NCBI GenBank assembly: GCA_020205615.1
Contig: CM035167.1
Coordinates: 133,730,095 to 133,794,094 of the forward strand
Reading direction: 5' to 3'
From: Panax quinquefolius
Taxonomy: Eukaryota > Streptophyta > Magnoliopsida > Apiales > Araliaceae
Length of the DNA stretch: 64,000 nt
Shown in pieces: positions 1-11,538 of this stretch (position 1 is its first letter; each line of letters starts with the position of its first letter). A program made the translations under genes and the position numbers. The notes beneath the pieces were generated by a model, which was not told where the DNA came from, ran no database searches, and saw only the letters and a program-made list of their open reading frames with translations.

Positions 1-307
1 ATGGGTTGGATGGAATGGAATGGACCTATTTTGGGGATCTCCAATGTTATTAGAACAGGAGGAGAGATGAGTAAATCCTTCGCCAAGGTGTCCTACCTAA
101 GCTTATTTATTAATGGGTCACCATAATATCGGGATATTATGTGATATGTTAATTTGTTAAATTAACCCTTGTTTTGAAAGATTCTAGAATGATATCCTTG
201 GAGAAATCACATGACGGGGAGATAGAATCTGAATGAAAGCAAGGTATTCTCAACTCTTTGAAATACTACGAAAATTTCTGGGACGAAATTTCATAAGGAG
301 GAGAGAT
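1..307 (+). mobile_element. 3' internal end of a Ty3/gypsy element (family A)
   Basis: This is the last part of the internal region of a plus-strand gypsy-type retrotransposon. Seen: a stretch reading tttctgggacgaaatttc, the usual tail before the 3' LTR in plant chromovirus-like elements, then a purine tract (aaggaggagaga, about 294-306) followed at once by an LTR start TGTAAG at 308. The purine tract fits a polypurine tract that primes plus-strand DNA synthesis. No open frame remains. Oddly, bases 1-36 nearly repeat the LTR 3' terminus found at 14218-14246, as if the 5' LTR end had been joined to the 3' end of the internal region by a large deletion. Confidence 0.7.
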
Positions 308-1513
308 TGTAAGCCCTAAATTTTTATGAAATAAAAGAATTCAATTTTTCTTATAATTACTATTGTTAAATTGATAAAAGTTAAAGTTAAGGGTGATATA
401 TATAATTTTTTTCAAATAAGCAAGTGGTTATAAAATATTATTGTTTTCGAGAATATTCGTTTGGTCGTGGAATATTCTTTTTGTCTGAATATCAAGATGA
501 CGATGCAAAACTTGTGTAATGGGCCCCATAACTGAAAAGCTATTGGAAATATAAGTTGTTTATAAATGACTTGCAGTAGTCATATCAAGAATTATCGTTA
601 AAATACTTATGGTTAAAACACAAGAAGACACTTGCAGATATTGACCAATTATTGATTCTTACGTAAGAAAGCACTACTATTTAATTATTACAATGAATTA
701 ATCGCTCAATATTATATTTTATTGATTCAATAATTCTCGTTGATATTTTATATTATCGTTGTTTTAATAATTGTCACTACACATTTTTCCATTATCGAAG
801 CAATAATTCATATTATCTCAATAATATTATTAGAAAACATTATTGGCAATGTCTAAAAGTTACGCTCTAAGGAGAGGTTTGGTCACCTAATTGCGGCCAA
901 GAAAGAGAAATCTTTATTGGAAGCCCTCTTTCTGAAACCGCCCGTTGTCATTATTATTGTGATTACGTAATATTATTTGTGAATAATTAATTATTAATTA
1001 ATATGATAAGGAAAATATTCATTTTATGTGGATATAGATGGAGAAAAATTTTTAAGTGACAATTGTTAAAAAATTAATATTTTATCTTTTTCCGATAAAA
1101 TAATTCATTTAAATATATTATTTTAATAATATATTAACTGATGATATTTTATAATTAATGTGCGATATGTGAGTATATGAGGAGGAAGAGTATTTTTGTG
1201 GCATTAAATGATTAACACATGTTTTGTGTGTAAAAATGGACCCCATTTCTTGACCAAATTTGATTATAAATTTATAAAATCGTCTGCTTTTTATGGATTT
1301 TTATTAAATTTTTGTTTGGAATTTGGAAAATATTTCTTCCGCAAAGTTGTAGAGAATTAAATTTTCTATAAAAATGCGCGAGATTCAAATTTTACCGACA
1401 AAAGGGCTATTTATTATGAATTATTGAAGTTCAAGCTCAAAAATAGTTAATTTTGAAGTTTTAATTATGTTAAATAAGAAAAAGCGTTTTTTTAAAAGTT
1501 TTGTGAGGTGCTA
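308..1513 (+). mobile_element. Family A 3' LTR, first part (interrupted)
   Basis: Begins TGTAAG right after the polypurine tract. The sequence matches the starts of LTRs at 30659 and 62763 (same order of motifs: agttaagggtgatatat, a ggaatattc cluster, several caataatt motifs, tcacctaattgcg). The LTR breaks off at 1513, where a minus-strand family B element begins, and resumes at 11416. With the insertion removed the LTR is about 4.05 kb, long but in the range of Tekay/Del-like chromoviruses. Confidence 0.8.
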
Positions 1514-2614
1514 TGTGGCGCCCCCAAAATTGGGATACATCACCCATCTTGGGTCGCCACTTACACAGGTACGTAATTTAAATACAACTTACTAACATAA
1601 TCTGTCAGTGTACAATCTGACGACATATAATCGTGAGTTTAAATACAAATATAAATATCTACTAGATATTATACAAACTCAAAAAGGAGTCCTCATTACA
1701 ATTATTATCACACTATTTCACAGTATAGTGAGGACTACTAATGCTATCTTCGGGACCATCACTTTCGTTTCCCAGACTCGTCCAAGCTATATTCTCATTT
1801 CACGAAGAAACGGAAAGAAAGGGTGAGCTCAACTAGCCCAAAGAAGAAATATTATGACTAAGATAATGCGAAAATAAATTATCAATAGTCTTCAACAATG
1901 TTAAACCGATAAAATACAATAGACAACCAGTTTAACTGCAGTGAATATCGCAATCCATTAAAAGAGTCAAGTAGAAAATAAAATCTACTATCTTTTAGGT
2001 TTTAATAGGTTTTTCATCATCTATTATAGCCGAGACTCGACTTTAATAAATATTCCACATCATCGAATCACCCCCTACTACTGCCAAGGATATTCTTTAG
2101 TATCCGACCACAATTATTCATTCACTCACGGGCCAAGAATATTTGTGTATTCATTAATGGTCATGATCATGCCAACAATCATCCCATCAATGCACTACTG
2201 CCAATCGAGGATTTTTACCACATCATTTGTAACATTACTATTCGTGATTACAATCGAATAGTCTCTGGTCATAATCATACCAAGTCCATCTATGCACTAC
2301 GTGCCACGATGACTTTAAAAAAATATAAACATGAGGATGATGACAATGATATAAGAATTCAATAAAACAAGTTCAAGAATTATTTTATCCAGAATTATTA
2401 ACGTCCAAATTATCAATATGATCTTGTTTTGTAGAGTAAAATTCAAGAATGATCGGAAGAATATTTTCATGAAAAGATCTTTGGATGAAGCGCAAATATC
2501 AAGGATATTCCACTAATTTCATGGAGTATAGAAGTCAAAGTTTTAACCAACCGAGTATAATAAAGAATGGAATAACAAAAGAAATCACCATGCATGCGAT
2601 AGATCGCATTGCAT

Positions 2615-3005
2615 GGGTTATTCCAACAAAATAATAAATAACGGAACCAGTCGGTGAAATTCACACCTCGCAAGGATGTTCCAACAGAATAATAAAGATG
2701 GAACCAGATCCCATGTAAAACACAGATAGGATATTCCAACGAATAATAATAAGATTTTAACCAGTCCTGTAAAAACACGTAGCATGGATGTTCCAACAGA
2801 ATAATAATAAAGATTTAACCCGTGTTCTGGTAAAAAACACGCATGCAAGGATGTTCCAACAGAATAATAAAGATTTTAACCGAATTCCGTGTAAAACACA
2901 TGATATTCCAGATGTTCCAATAGAATAATAAAGAATGTCACCAAGTATAGGGTAAACCACAGCGTATCTGAGTTATTCCAATGTAATAATAAGCAATGGA
3001 ATAAC
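2615..3005 (-). repeat. LTR tandem repeats, 51-63 bp units, 7 copies
   Basis: Units share the core gttccaacagaataataa, followed by ggaacc or ttaacc and then gtaaaacaca; cores start near 2624, 2678, 2729, 2786, 2849, 2910 and 2973. Read on the minus strand the frames through it repeat a LFCWNI-like peptide, which is a by-product of the repeat and not a protein. The same array is in the sister LTR and in the solo LTR near 20.5 kb. Confidence 0.85.
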
Positions 3006-3184
3006 AACAGATTCTCTTCATGAATAAGAAAGAATAACACCCTTACATTTGGTAGGAGATTGAATATCGCAAGAGCGGTGTAAGTAACAAAATACTCTTC
3101 TTCTTTCTCTTATTCTCTATATACTTTCTCTCTATAAACTCTCAATGAATTAAGAATTAAGAAAAATAATGAAGCCCTGAGCCT

Positions 3185-3193
3185 CTATTTATA
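3185..3193 (-). promoter_or_regulatory. TATA box of family B LTR
   Basis: TATAAATAG on the minus strand, at the place where other LTRs of the group have the same 9-mer (for example 11530, 32055, 59763). Expected to position Pol II for genomic RNA synthesis. Confidence 0.6.
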
Positions 3194-3564
3194 GAAGATT
3201 TCTAGCTTAAGACTAATCCATGAAAAGCAAAGTGGCTTGACTTTTCGGTTTTGGCGCTTGTTAATGTGAAACGACAAGTGGTTCGATATATCTTATATAA
3301 TGTGATATGACAAGTGGTTCGGCGTCTGGTAAAGGTAATTACTATTAACGAAGGTAAATACTATATATGGTAATTTAAATATATATTCATATTACAGGGT
3401 AAATACTTATGACGAAGGTAATTACTATTATGACGAAGAGACTTCTTAGATGATGACATATGAGCCCCCATAAAATAATCAAACTTACCACAAAATCATT
3501 TTTTTTTTAATCAACACATATTTAATCTTTCAACAATTATTAATCATTTATAACTTATTGCCCT

Positions 3565-3621
3565 CAATTATTGATTTAATACTATAACATATTATACGAG
3601 ATGATTATGTGACAATAATTG
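3565..3621 (-). promoter_or_regulatory. CAATWATTG pair (HD-Zip-type sites) in LTR U3
   Basis: Exact caattattg at 3565-3573 and caataattg at 3613-3621, upstream of the TATA box on the minus strand and near a tctcacgtaag ACGT-core element (about 3694-3704). CAATWATTG is the known HD-Zip class I target. That such factors act here is inference, but the sites recur in every LTR of the group. Confidence 0.4.
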
Positions 3622-4077
3622 AATCAATAATATAAGAGATATGATCTTATATATTATATCAGCATATAATAATGAAAATATAAGCGAGTGACTTCTCACG
3701 TAAGCATCAATAATCAATACTGAGTGTCTTACTTTATGCTACTACGCGTATTCATCGTATTTTTTACCACCGGGGTAGTTCAACAGTTTTAACGGTAAAC
3801 ACCTCCGCCAGTTATTTTTATAAAATATTTTTGTCGTTTTCTCAATCCGACAATAATTACATTGTAGGGTCCACCAATGATTGAGCCATTAGACGCGAAT
3901 ATTCCCTAACAAAAAGAATATTCCCAGACCAAACAGAATATTTTATAACAACTTGCATACTTTGCAAAATTATAAATATTATCCACAACTATAACATTAT
4001 ATCAAATTTATTCCATAATATTCAAAAATAATATTTATAAAAAATTCATCTTTATTTATAAAAGTTGGGGTCTTACA

Positions 4078-4089
4078 ACCTCCCTTCTT
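4078..4089 (-). other. Polypurine tract of the family B element
   Basis: On the minus strand the purine run aagaagggaggt lies directly before the 3' LTR start TGTAAGACC, with the tail aatttcgagggcgaaatttc just upstream. This is the usual PPT context. Confidence 0.75.
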
Positions 4090-5700
4090 ATGAAATTTCG
4101 CCCTCGAAATTAGGGCGATACTGGTATGTCAAGAGGTAAGGATACCTTGATTTTATTTGATTCTAACTCCCAAGTCATTTCCTCAACATCGTGGTTCCTC
4201 CATAAAACTTTGACTTGAGGTATAACCTTGGGCGTAGAATATGTTCCTTCTTATCCAAGATTTGAATAGGAACCTCTTCATACGTCAAATCTTCCGCTTA
4301 TTTCGTCCTGTTCTAACTCAATAATGTGGTTCGGTCTTTCACATATTTACGTAACATGGATATGTGAAAAACGTTATGAACACGAGACATATTTGGCGGA
4401 AAAGCGAGTCTATAGGCCACGTTCCTACCGATCGAGGATTAAAATGGACCGATGAATCGAGGATTAAGTTTTCTCTCTTTCCAAATCTTGTAACTCCTTT
4501 CCATGGAGCAACTTTAACAACAACACGATCTCTCTATATCGAATTCCACGTCCTTTCGATGAAGATCAAGATAACTCTTTTTATCGATTTTGTGAGGTTT
4601 TATACGTTGTCGGATCGTTTAAATCTTTTTCCGTAGTCATACGTACCAACTCCGGTCCCAACAACGTTGCTTCACCCACCTCATCCCAAAGATATCTTTG
4701 GAGAACAACACTTTCTTCCATACAACGCTTGAATGGAGCCATGCCAATACTTGCTTGATAATCTGTTGTTGTAGGAAAACTCCACCAATGGTAAGAACTT
4801 GTCCCAACTCCCTTTGAAATCAAGGACACAAGAGTCTTAATAGATCTTCAAGAGTTTGAATAGTCCTCTCCATTGTCCGTCCGTCTGCGAGGATGATATG
4901 CCGAAACTAAATCGTGAAGTCTGTGCCCATAGCTTTTGCAAACTAACCCAAAATCGTGAAGTGAATCTTGGGTCTCGATCGAAACTATGGATACTTAAGC
5001 ATACCCATGCAGATCTTACAATCTCGTTTATGTACATACGAGCAAGACGTTCAAGTGTATAAGTTTCTCGTATCGGTAAGAAATGAGCGGACTTGGTCAA
5101 TCTATCAACAATGACCCAAATCGCATCAATGCCTTGAAAACCTTAGGAAGACCGTGATGCTTGAAATCCATGGTAATGTGCTCCCACTTCCACTCTGGAA
5201 TTTCAAGTGGTTGCAATGGACCTTTTGGTACTTGATGCTCCGCTTTAACTCGTTAACAAGTTAGACACCTTGAGATAAACAAATAGCTATCTCTCTCTTC
5301 ATATTGCTCTCCACCAAAATGTATGTGACCGAATATCATGATACATTTTGGTACTCCCAAGATGGATTGCAAATGGTGTGTTTATGCGCCTCCATCATGA
5401 TATTATACTTTAAATCGTGGTCGTTAGGAACACAAAAGTCCGGAGTTGACTCAAGTATTCCTTCTTCATCGATTCTTGCTTCTTGGCGCCATAGCACCTT
5501 CTTGCACTTTCTTCCTCATACGCATCGCCTCCGTCTCAGAGTAGCTTGGCGACTTTAACTTTATCAATTAAAGTCGGTTCTACTCGTATACTCGCTATCA
5601 TCACGTGCGTCCACGAGTCTTTAACTCTATCTCCATCCTTTGCAAGTCACACAAAATGGGCCTTCATGCGTTGACAATCGCACTCTCGTGCAGCATATGA
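4090..5700 (-). pseudogene. Integrase and C-terminal tail of gypsy pol, frameshifted
   Basis: Remnant of the integrase that would join element cDNA to chromosomal DNA in the nucleus. Minus-strand frames over 4837-5100 contain TKSAHFLPIRETYTLERLA, a DRDPRFTSRFW core segment with a catalytic-site Asp, and QTDGQ, all typical of the plant Ty3/gypsy integrase core. A second frame (4581-4829) holds WDEVGEATLLGPELV, which follows the core in this group. From about 4330 down to 4130 the text reads like the YEEVPIQIL tail of chromoviruses. Frame changes separate every block, so no complete protein can be made. A chromodomain cannot be confirmed by eye. Confidence 0.8.
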
Positions 5701-5708
5701 TTTTCTAC

Positions 5709-6950
5709 TCAACGCGTCGGCATTTTACACGTTCGCTTTTCGGGATGGTATTGGATGGTATGATCATAATCTTTCAATGATTCAAGCCAACGTCGTTGTC
5801 GCATGTTGAGTTCCTTTTGAGTGAAGAAATATTTGAGGCTTTTATGATCCGTAAAGATCTCCACTTTCTCCCCATACAAGTAATGCCTCCAAATTTTAAG
5901 TGCAAAGACAACAGCTGCCAACTCTAGATCATGAGTAGGATAATTCCTCTCATATTCTTTGAGTTGTCGTGAGGCATAGGCTATAACTTTTCCATGTTGC
6001 ATAAGAACACATCCCAACCCTTTACTCGAAGCATCACTGTAGATGACAAATCCCTCCGAGCCAGATGGTATTGTCAAAACAGGTGCTGAAATAAGTCTCC
6101 TCTTGAGTTCTTGAAAACTCTTCTCACATTCTTCGCTCCAACCAACTTTGTATCTTTCGAGTCAAATTTGAGTCAATGGAGTAGCGATTCGAGAAAATCC
6201 TTCCACGAATCTCCGATAATAACCAAATAAACCGAGAAAGCTACGTCTTGGTCACATCGATTTAGGTTGTTCCCACTTTGAATAGCTTCAATCTTTCTTT
6301 GGGTCAACAGATATTTCATGACTTGATACCGCGTGCCCAAGGAATGCTACTTCTTGACGAAACTCACATTTCTTCAACTTGGCATAAAGCTTATATTCAC
6401 GAAGCTTTTGGAGTGTCGACCTCAAGTGTTGCTTTCATGATCTTCACGGCTTTTGGAATAAATAAGGATGTCATCAATAAAGACGCACCACAAAGTGATC
6501 TAAATATTCTTTGAATACTTTGTTCATCATATCCATGAAAGCGGCGGAGCATTAGTCAATTTAAAGGACATGACTAGAATTCATAATGCCCGTCTGAGTT
6601 CTCGAAGTCGTCTTTGGAATGTCATTGATTACAATCTTCAATTGGTGATATCCAAACGAAGATCAATCTTTGAAAAGAATTTGGCTCCTTGCAACTGGTC
6701 AAACAGTCATCAATATGTGGCAATGGATACCTATTTTTGATGGTGACATGATTTAACTCCAATAATCAATACAAAGTCGCATACTCCCATCTTTCTTCTT
6801 CACGAATAGAATGTGAGCACCCCAAGGAGAAGTACTAGGACGAATAAAGCCAATGTCTAACAATTCCTGCGGTTGGGTCTTTAACTCCTGAAGTTCAATA
6901 GAGCCATTCGATATGGGGCTTTGGAAATAGGTTTTGTCTGGGTTCAAGTC
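5709..6950 (-). pseudogene. Reverse transcriptase and RNase H of gypsy pol, frameshifted
   Basis: The RT part starts near 6947 with the block [19 protein letters not shown] and [15 protein letters not shown], the conserved first fingers motif of gypsy RTs. The catalytic FIDD motif, followed by ILIYSK, is visible at about 6455-6481. The RNase H part (5709-6077, 122 residues open) holds [13 protein letters not shown] with the first catalytic Asp, [18 protein letters not shown] with a catalytic Glu, and [11 protein letters not shown] with another Asp. RT and RNase H copy genomic RNA into DNA in the cytoplasmic particle. Several single-base shifts break RT; the RNase H frame is the best preserved stretch of the element. 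Confidence 0.85.
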
Positions 6951-7071
6951 GATACAAAATTCAATTTCACGCCTGGGGTAGGCGAAGTTCTTCGGGAATA
7001 CGTCGGAAATTTATTAACAATAGGAATATCGTTTAAAACCGACGTATTTTTATTTAAATCAGTAACATGAG

Positions 7072-7500
7072 CTAAAAAGCTTGACATCCGTTTTTCAATA
7101 AACGAATAGCTTTATGGCTTGAGATGGCCGTGATTGATTTTAATGGTTTGGTCGTTTGAATTAGCATAATAGGTTGATTAGGAATATGAAAGCTAACAAC
7201 CTTACGAAAATAATCAATTTTTGCATGATAAGTAGTTAACCAATCAATCCCTAGAATCACGTCAAATGCAAGTATTTTTAATGAAATAAGATCGACGGTA
7301 ATGTGAGGGTACCGATTTGAACCAAACAAGACTTATAAACGATGGATGTAATGAAGGTTTCTCCCAACCAGTTTCCACGGATAAGTCAAAGTCTAATTTC
7401 TCTCGAGTCAAATTTAATCGATGAGCGCAAGTAGGAGAAATAAAAGAATGGGTAGAAACCAGGTATCAAATAAAGTATAGACTTCATTAGAGTTTATGAT
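7072..7500 (-). pseudogene. Gypsy aspartic protease, frameshifted
   Basis: Remnant of the retropepsin that would cut the Gag-Pol polyprotein. The minus-strand frame 7072-7329 has FDVILGIDWLTTYHAKID, the hydrophobic flap-to-C-terminal motif of plant gypsy proteases. Just upstream (about 7475) the sequence still reads LFDT, the start of the catalytic Asp-Thr-Gly, but an extra base next to a CTG shifts the frame before the Gly. It lies between the zinc knuckles and RT, as expected. Confidence 0.7.
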
Positions 7501-8714
7501 AAGCTTACCCGTGATGACCTTATTCGGATTCCTTGCTCTTTGGGAGGTCACAACAAACGCCTCTCCTTGCACTACGGTTTTGAATTTTCCGGGATGGCCT
7601 TTGGTGCCTCCATCCTAGCTGAATTTGTCTTGATGAATGACAAAATCGAGCTAAGTGACCTTCTCTTCCACAATTATAACATGCTTTGACTGGCATGACG
7701 CAGTTTGGATCGATGTGTCCCTCTCCTCCGCATTTGAAGCATATGATAGGTGGTCTTTCTCCTTCCTTAACAATGGGTCTTTGATGTGACGCTTTTCCAT
7801 CATTGTTGAATCTCCGTTTCTTGAAATGTCCATTCTTATTGTTTTGGCTTACGATTACCACCAAGTGGTTACCATATCCGCCTGTTGATTCCTCTCACGC
7901 TTGTTGTCACCGCTTGATGACTACTCTCGGCCGGTATTATAATTTTGCCGGTTGCTTCTCTTTTTAGTTAGTTGACTCATTATCGCGTTCCACTAAATCG
8001 AGCCTATTTACAACATCCGAATATAAACACGGTTTATGAGAGATAAGATGTTGACGTATCTCCGACAAACCTCTCTTAAAAATATTCGCGCCATTCTCTC
8101 TCTTCATTATCCACCAAGGGGACGATGACCCGTGATAACTCATAAATTTTGCCTCGTATTGCGACACTGTCGCCATATTGTTTTGTTCCAACTTGATAAA
8201 CTCCACCTCCTTCATGTGGCGAATACTTTCGGGAAAGTATTTGTCGTTGAAACGACTCTGGAACTTCTCCCAAGATATCTTGATCTGGCGAGTTGAAATA
8301 CGTTTCTGATTCCCACCATGAATCACTTCTCCGCGCAACATAAAGGCGTGAAAAGAACCTTTTTCTCCTCGGAGCATCCCAAGACATCAAATATCTTGTG
8401 TCTGCTTTATCCATGCTTCCGCCAAGTGGTTTTGGCTCTCCCTTAAACTCCGTTGGTCCCGGCTCCTTGAATTGTTTAGCGGTGACCACCGAGAGTTTTC
8501 CGTGTTTCCACCTACGTTTTGGATGAGTCGCTCTCGCTTTCTTGTTGCATAAATTCATATAAAGCCTCTGAACATTTGATCGTTCATCATTTGGTCGGTG
8601 TTGTTGTTTGCATGAGGATTATCGCCTTCACGATGCATTTATCCTTATTATTGATATGTGGTGAATCAACGATCGCTGCGCTCCATTATTATTCTCAACA
8701 TTCTCGGATGTCAT
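7501..8714 (-). pseudogene. Gypsy gag with two zinc knuckles, frameshifted
   Basis: Capsid/nucleocapsid remnant. A likely original start is the ATG at 8712-8714 (MTSENVENN), soon after the PBS. The retrotransposon gag domain is spread over at least two frames (8076-8558 and 7964-8377) with SWEKFQSRFNDKYFPESIR, FIKLEQ and YEAKF, all typical of plant gypsy gag. The C-terminal part (7520-7864) has two CCHC zinc knuckles at 7640-7741, CFKCGGEGHIDPNC and CYNCGREGHLARFC, which would bind genomic RNA. Upstream of the knuckles is a basic stretch (FKKRRF). Stops and shifts prevent a full product. Confidence 0.85.
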
Positions 8715-8880
8715 TTTCAGAATCTTTTGCAAAACAAAAGGTTAATTGACATGTAACAAATTATCCTATCTTCGACCAACCAATAAAATATAGCACATAA
8801 ACTTAGGTAGGTCATACTAGCGAAGGTATTCCCGTCTCTCCTCCTAGTACTATTCTCACATCTTAGCCGAGGATCATATC

Positions 8881-8896
8881 CTAAGCTCGATACCAA
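8881..8896 (-). other. Primer-binding site, tRNA-iMet type
   Basis: On the minus strand, two bases after the 5' LTR end, the sequence reads TGGTATCGAGCTTAGG. It matches the complement of the 3' end of plant initiator tRNA-Met except that two bases are missing at a CAG site. This position is where minus-strand DNA synthesis is primed. Confidence 0.75.
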
Positions 8897-9989
8897 ATGT
8901 GGCGCCCCAAAATTGGGATACATCACCCATCTTGAGTCGCCACTTATATGGTATGTAATTTAAATCTGACTTACTAACATAAGCGTAGGTACAATAATCT
9001 GACATAAACGTGTGAGTTTAAATACAAATATCGTCTACTAGATATTATACAAACTCAAAAAAGGAGTCCTCATTACAATTATTATCACACTATTTCACGT
9101 AATAGTGAGGACTACTAATCTTATCTTCAGGACCATCACTCGTTTCCCCAGGCTTCGTCCCATTATATATTCTCATTTCACAAGAGAACGGTGAAAAGAA
9201 AGGGTGAGCTCAACTAGCGGTAAGAAATATTATGACTAAGATAATGCGAGAATAAATTATCAATAGTCTTCAACAATATTAAACCGATAAAATACAATAG
9301 ACAACCATTTTAAGCTGCATGTGAATATCGATCCATTAAAAGAGTCGATAGAAAATAAAGTCTACTATCTTTTAGGGTTTTAAAGGTTTTCATCATCATT
9401 ATAATGAGACTCGACTTTAATAAATATTCCACATCATCGAATCACCCCTCGCACTACTGACGAGGATATTCTTTAGTATCACGACCACAATTATTCATGC
9501 ACATTTACGGGCGAGAATATTTGTGTATTCATTAATGGTCATGATCATACCAACAATCGTCCATCAATGCACTACTGACCACCGAGGATTTTTACCACAT
9601 CATTTGTAACATTACGGTCATGATTACACCAATAGTCTCTGGTCATAATCATACCAAGTCCATCTATGCACTACAGAATACGAGATGACTTTAAAAAAAT
9701 ATAAACATGAGGATGATGACAATGATATAAGAATTCAATAAAACAAGTTCAAAATTATTTTATCCAGAATTATTAACGTCCAAATTATCAATATGATCTT
9801 TGCTTTTGTAGAGTAAAATTCAAGAATAATCGGAAGAATATTTTCATGAAAAATCTTGGATGAAAACGCAAATATCAAGGATATTCCACTAATTTCATGG
9901 AGTATAGAAGTCAAAGTTTTAACCAATTGGGTATATAATAAAGAATGGAATAACAAAAGAAATCACCATGCAAATGCGATAGACCTTAT

Positions 9990-10375
9990 GAGACGGTTAT
10001 TCCATAAAATAATAAATAACGGAACCGTGTCGTGTGAAATTCACACAAGCGGGATGTTCCAATGAAATAATAAAGATGGAACCAGGTCCGGTGTAAAACA
10101 CACAGACAGGATATTCCAACAGAATAATAAAGACGGAACCAGGTCCTGTAAAACACATGAGCGAGGATGTTCCAATGAATAATAAAAAAAGGCGGAACCG
10201 AGTCCTGTAAAACACACGCAGGATGTTCCAATGAGAATAATAAAGATTTTAACCGAGTGTCCCGTAAAACACATGCACGTGATGTTCCAGAATGAATAAT
10301 AGAAGAATGTCACCAAGTATAGGGTAAACAGCGTATACAAGTTATTCCAATGTAATAATAAGCAATGGAATAACA
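9990..10375 (-). repeat. LTR tandem repeats, 50-60 bp units, 7 copies
   Basis: Same array as at 2615-3005, with cores near 9998, 10052, 10105, 10165, 10221, 10283 and 10342. Unit number is the same in both LTRs, so the array predates insertion. Confidence 0.85.
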
Positions 10376-10544
10376 ACAGTTCTCTTCATGAATAAGAAAG
10401 AATAACACCCCTTACATTTGGTAGGGAGATTGAATCTTTATGACGGTGTAGTAACAAAATACTCTTCTTCTTTCTCTCTTATTCTCTCTATACTTTCTCT
10501 ATAGCTTGAATGAATTAAGTGAAAAATAATGAAGCCTAGGGCCT

Positions 10545-10553
10545 CTATTTATA
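10545..10553 (-). promoter_or_regulatory. TATA box of the 5' family B LTR
   Basis: TATAAATAG on the minus strand, same context as at 3185-3193. In the 5' LTR this would be the element's own promoter. Confidence 0.6.
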
Positions 10554-10910
10554 GAAGATTTCTAACACTTAGCACCGCTGTGTAGAAAAGGCAAGTGGCT
10601 TTGACGTGAAACGTGGTTTGACGCTTTTAATGTGAAACGACAAGTGGTTCGGCAGAATGTGAAATGACAAGTGGTTCGACGTCTGGTAAAGGTAATTACT
10701 ATTAACGAAGGTAAATACTATTGATGAAGGTAAATACTATTCACAAGGTAATTACTATTATTGACGAAGGTAATTACTATTGATGAAGAGACTCTTAGAT
10801 GATGACATATGAGCCCCCATAAAATAATCAAACTTACCACAAATCATTTTTTTTCATCAACACATATTTAATCTTTCAACAATTATTAATCATTTATAAC
10901 TTTGTCGTCT

Positions 10911-10967
10911 CAATTATTGATTTAATACTATAACATATTATACGATGATATCTTGTGACAATAATTG
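10911..10967 (-). promoter_or_regulatory. CAATWATTG pair in the 5' LTR U3
   Basis: caattattg at 10911-10919 and caataattg at 10959-10967, with a tctcacgtaag ACGT-core site about 70 bases to the right. Same layout as in the 3' LTR. Confidence 0.4.
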
Positions 10968-11529
10968 AATCAATAATATAAGAGATATGATCACGAGAAT
11001 TATTATGTGAATAATTGAGCATAAATTGAGTGACTTCTCACGTAAGCATCAATAATCAATCTGGTAATGCTACTATGCAACTACGCAGTATTAATGTACT
11101 TTTACCAACGGGTAGTTCAATGGCTTTTAACGGTAACACCTCCGTAGTTATTTTTATAAAATATTTTTAGTCGCTTTCTCAATCCGACAATAATTCTTAC
11201 ATTGTGGGTCCACCAATGATTGAGCCATTGTGCGAATATTCCTAACAAAAAAGAATATTCCCGACCAAACGAATATTTTATAACAACTTGCATACTTTTT
11301 GCAAAATTTATAAATATTACCCACAACTATAACATTATATCAAATTTATTCCATAATATTCAAAATAATATTTATAGAAAAATTTATCTTTATTTATAAA
11401 AGTTGGGGTCTTACAGTTACTTTGTGTTGAATCTTTGAATTCAGTTGATAAAAAGTGTACGTAAGAATTTAATAAATATATATTAATATTTTATTAAATT
11501 TTTACGCTTTTGTGTTCTAAGCATTTTCC

Positions 11530-11538
11530 TATAAATAG
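11530..11538 (+). promoter_or_regulatory. TATA box of family A LTR
   Basis: TATAAATAG preceded by ttttcc. 167 bases downstream lies a GT within gaggtaaggg that resembles a strong plant 5' splice site. The same pair is found in three other LTRs of the window. Confidence 0.6.

Larger units (their letters stand above)
1514..4077 (-). repeat. 3' LTR of the family B element
   Basis: 2564 bp, TG...CA bounded, nearly the same as 8898-11415 over most of its length. It contains seven imperfect 51-63 bp repeats (2615-3005), a TATA box (3185-3193) and CAATWATTG sites (3565-3621). Differences from the sister LTR come in short clusters separated by identical runs, for example around 1565-1625. Confidence 0.9.
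1514..11415 (-). mobile_element. Complete, decayed Ty3/gypsy retrotransposon (family B)
   Basis: A full-length LTR retrotransposon of about 9.9 kb read on the minus strand: 5' LTR 8898-11415, primer-binding site next to it, gag, protease, reverse transcriptase, RNase H and integrase remnants in the usual gypsy order (8714 down to about 4090), polypurine tract, 3' LTR 1514-4077. LTRs start TGTAAGACC and end CGCCACA. Order, LTR length and the polyprotein tail suggest a Tekay/Del-like chromovirus; that subgroup is inference. Frames are broken many times, so it is not autonomous as read. The insertion splits a family A LTR. Flanking pentamers (tgcta / gttac) are only partly alike, so a target duplication is not clear. 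Confidence 0.9.
8898..11415 (-). repeat. 5' LTR of the family B element
   Basis: 2518 bp, sister of 1514-4077. It has the same seven-unit tandem array (9990-10375), a TATA box at 10545-10553 and CAATWATTG sites at 10911-10919 and 10959-10967. It ends ggggtcttaca at 11415. Confidence 0.9.

Noticed and set aside
2467..2960. Overlapping frames with repeated LFCWNI-like peptides (also 9986-10376, 20446-20815)
   Set aside because: By-products of the ~55-bp LTR tandem repeats in several phases.
2615..3005. CRISPR-like pattern of repeats and spacers
   Set aside because: Repeats are imperfect, spacers are themselves similar, and the host is a plant; this is an LTR minisatellite.
1514..4077. A clean 5-bp target duplication for the family B element
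   Set aside because: tgcta and gttac do not match well enough to claim it.
4856..5062. Plus-strand frame across the integrase region
   Set aside because: Shadow of the minus-strand integrase.
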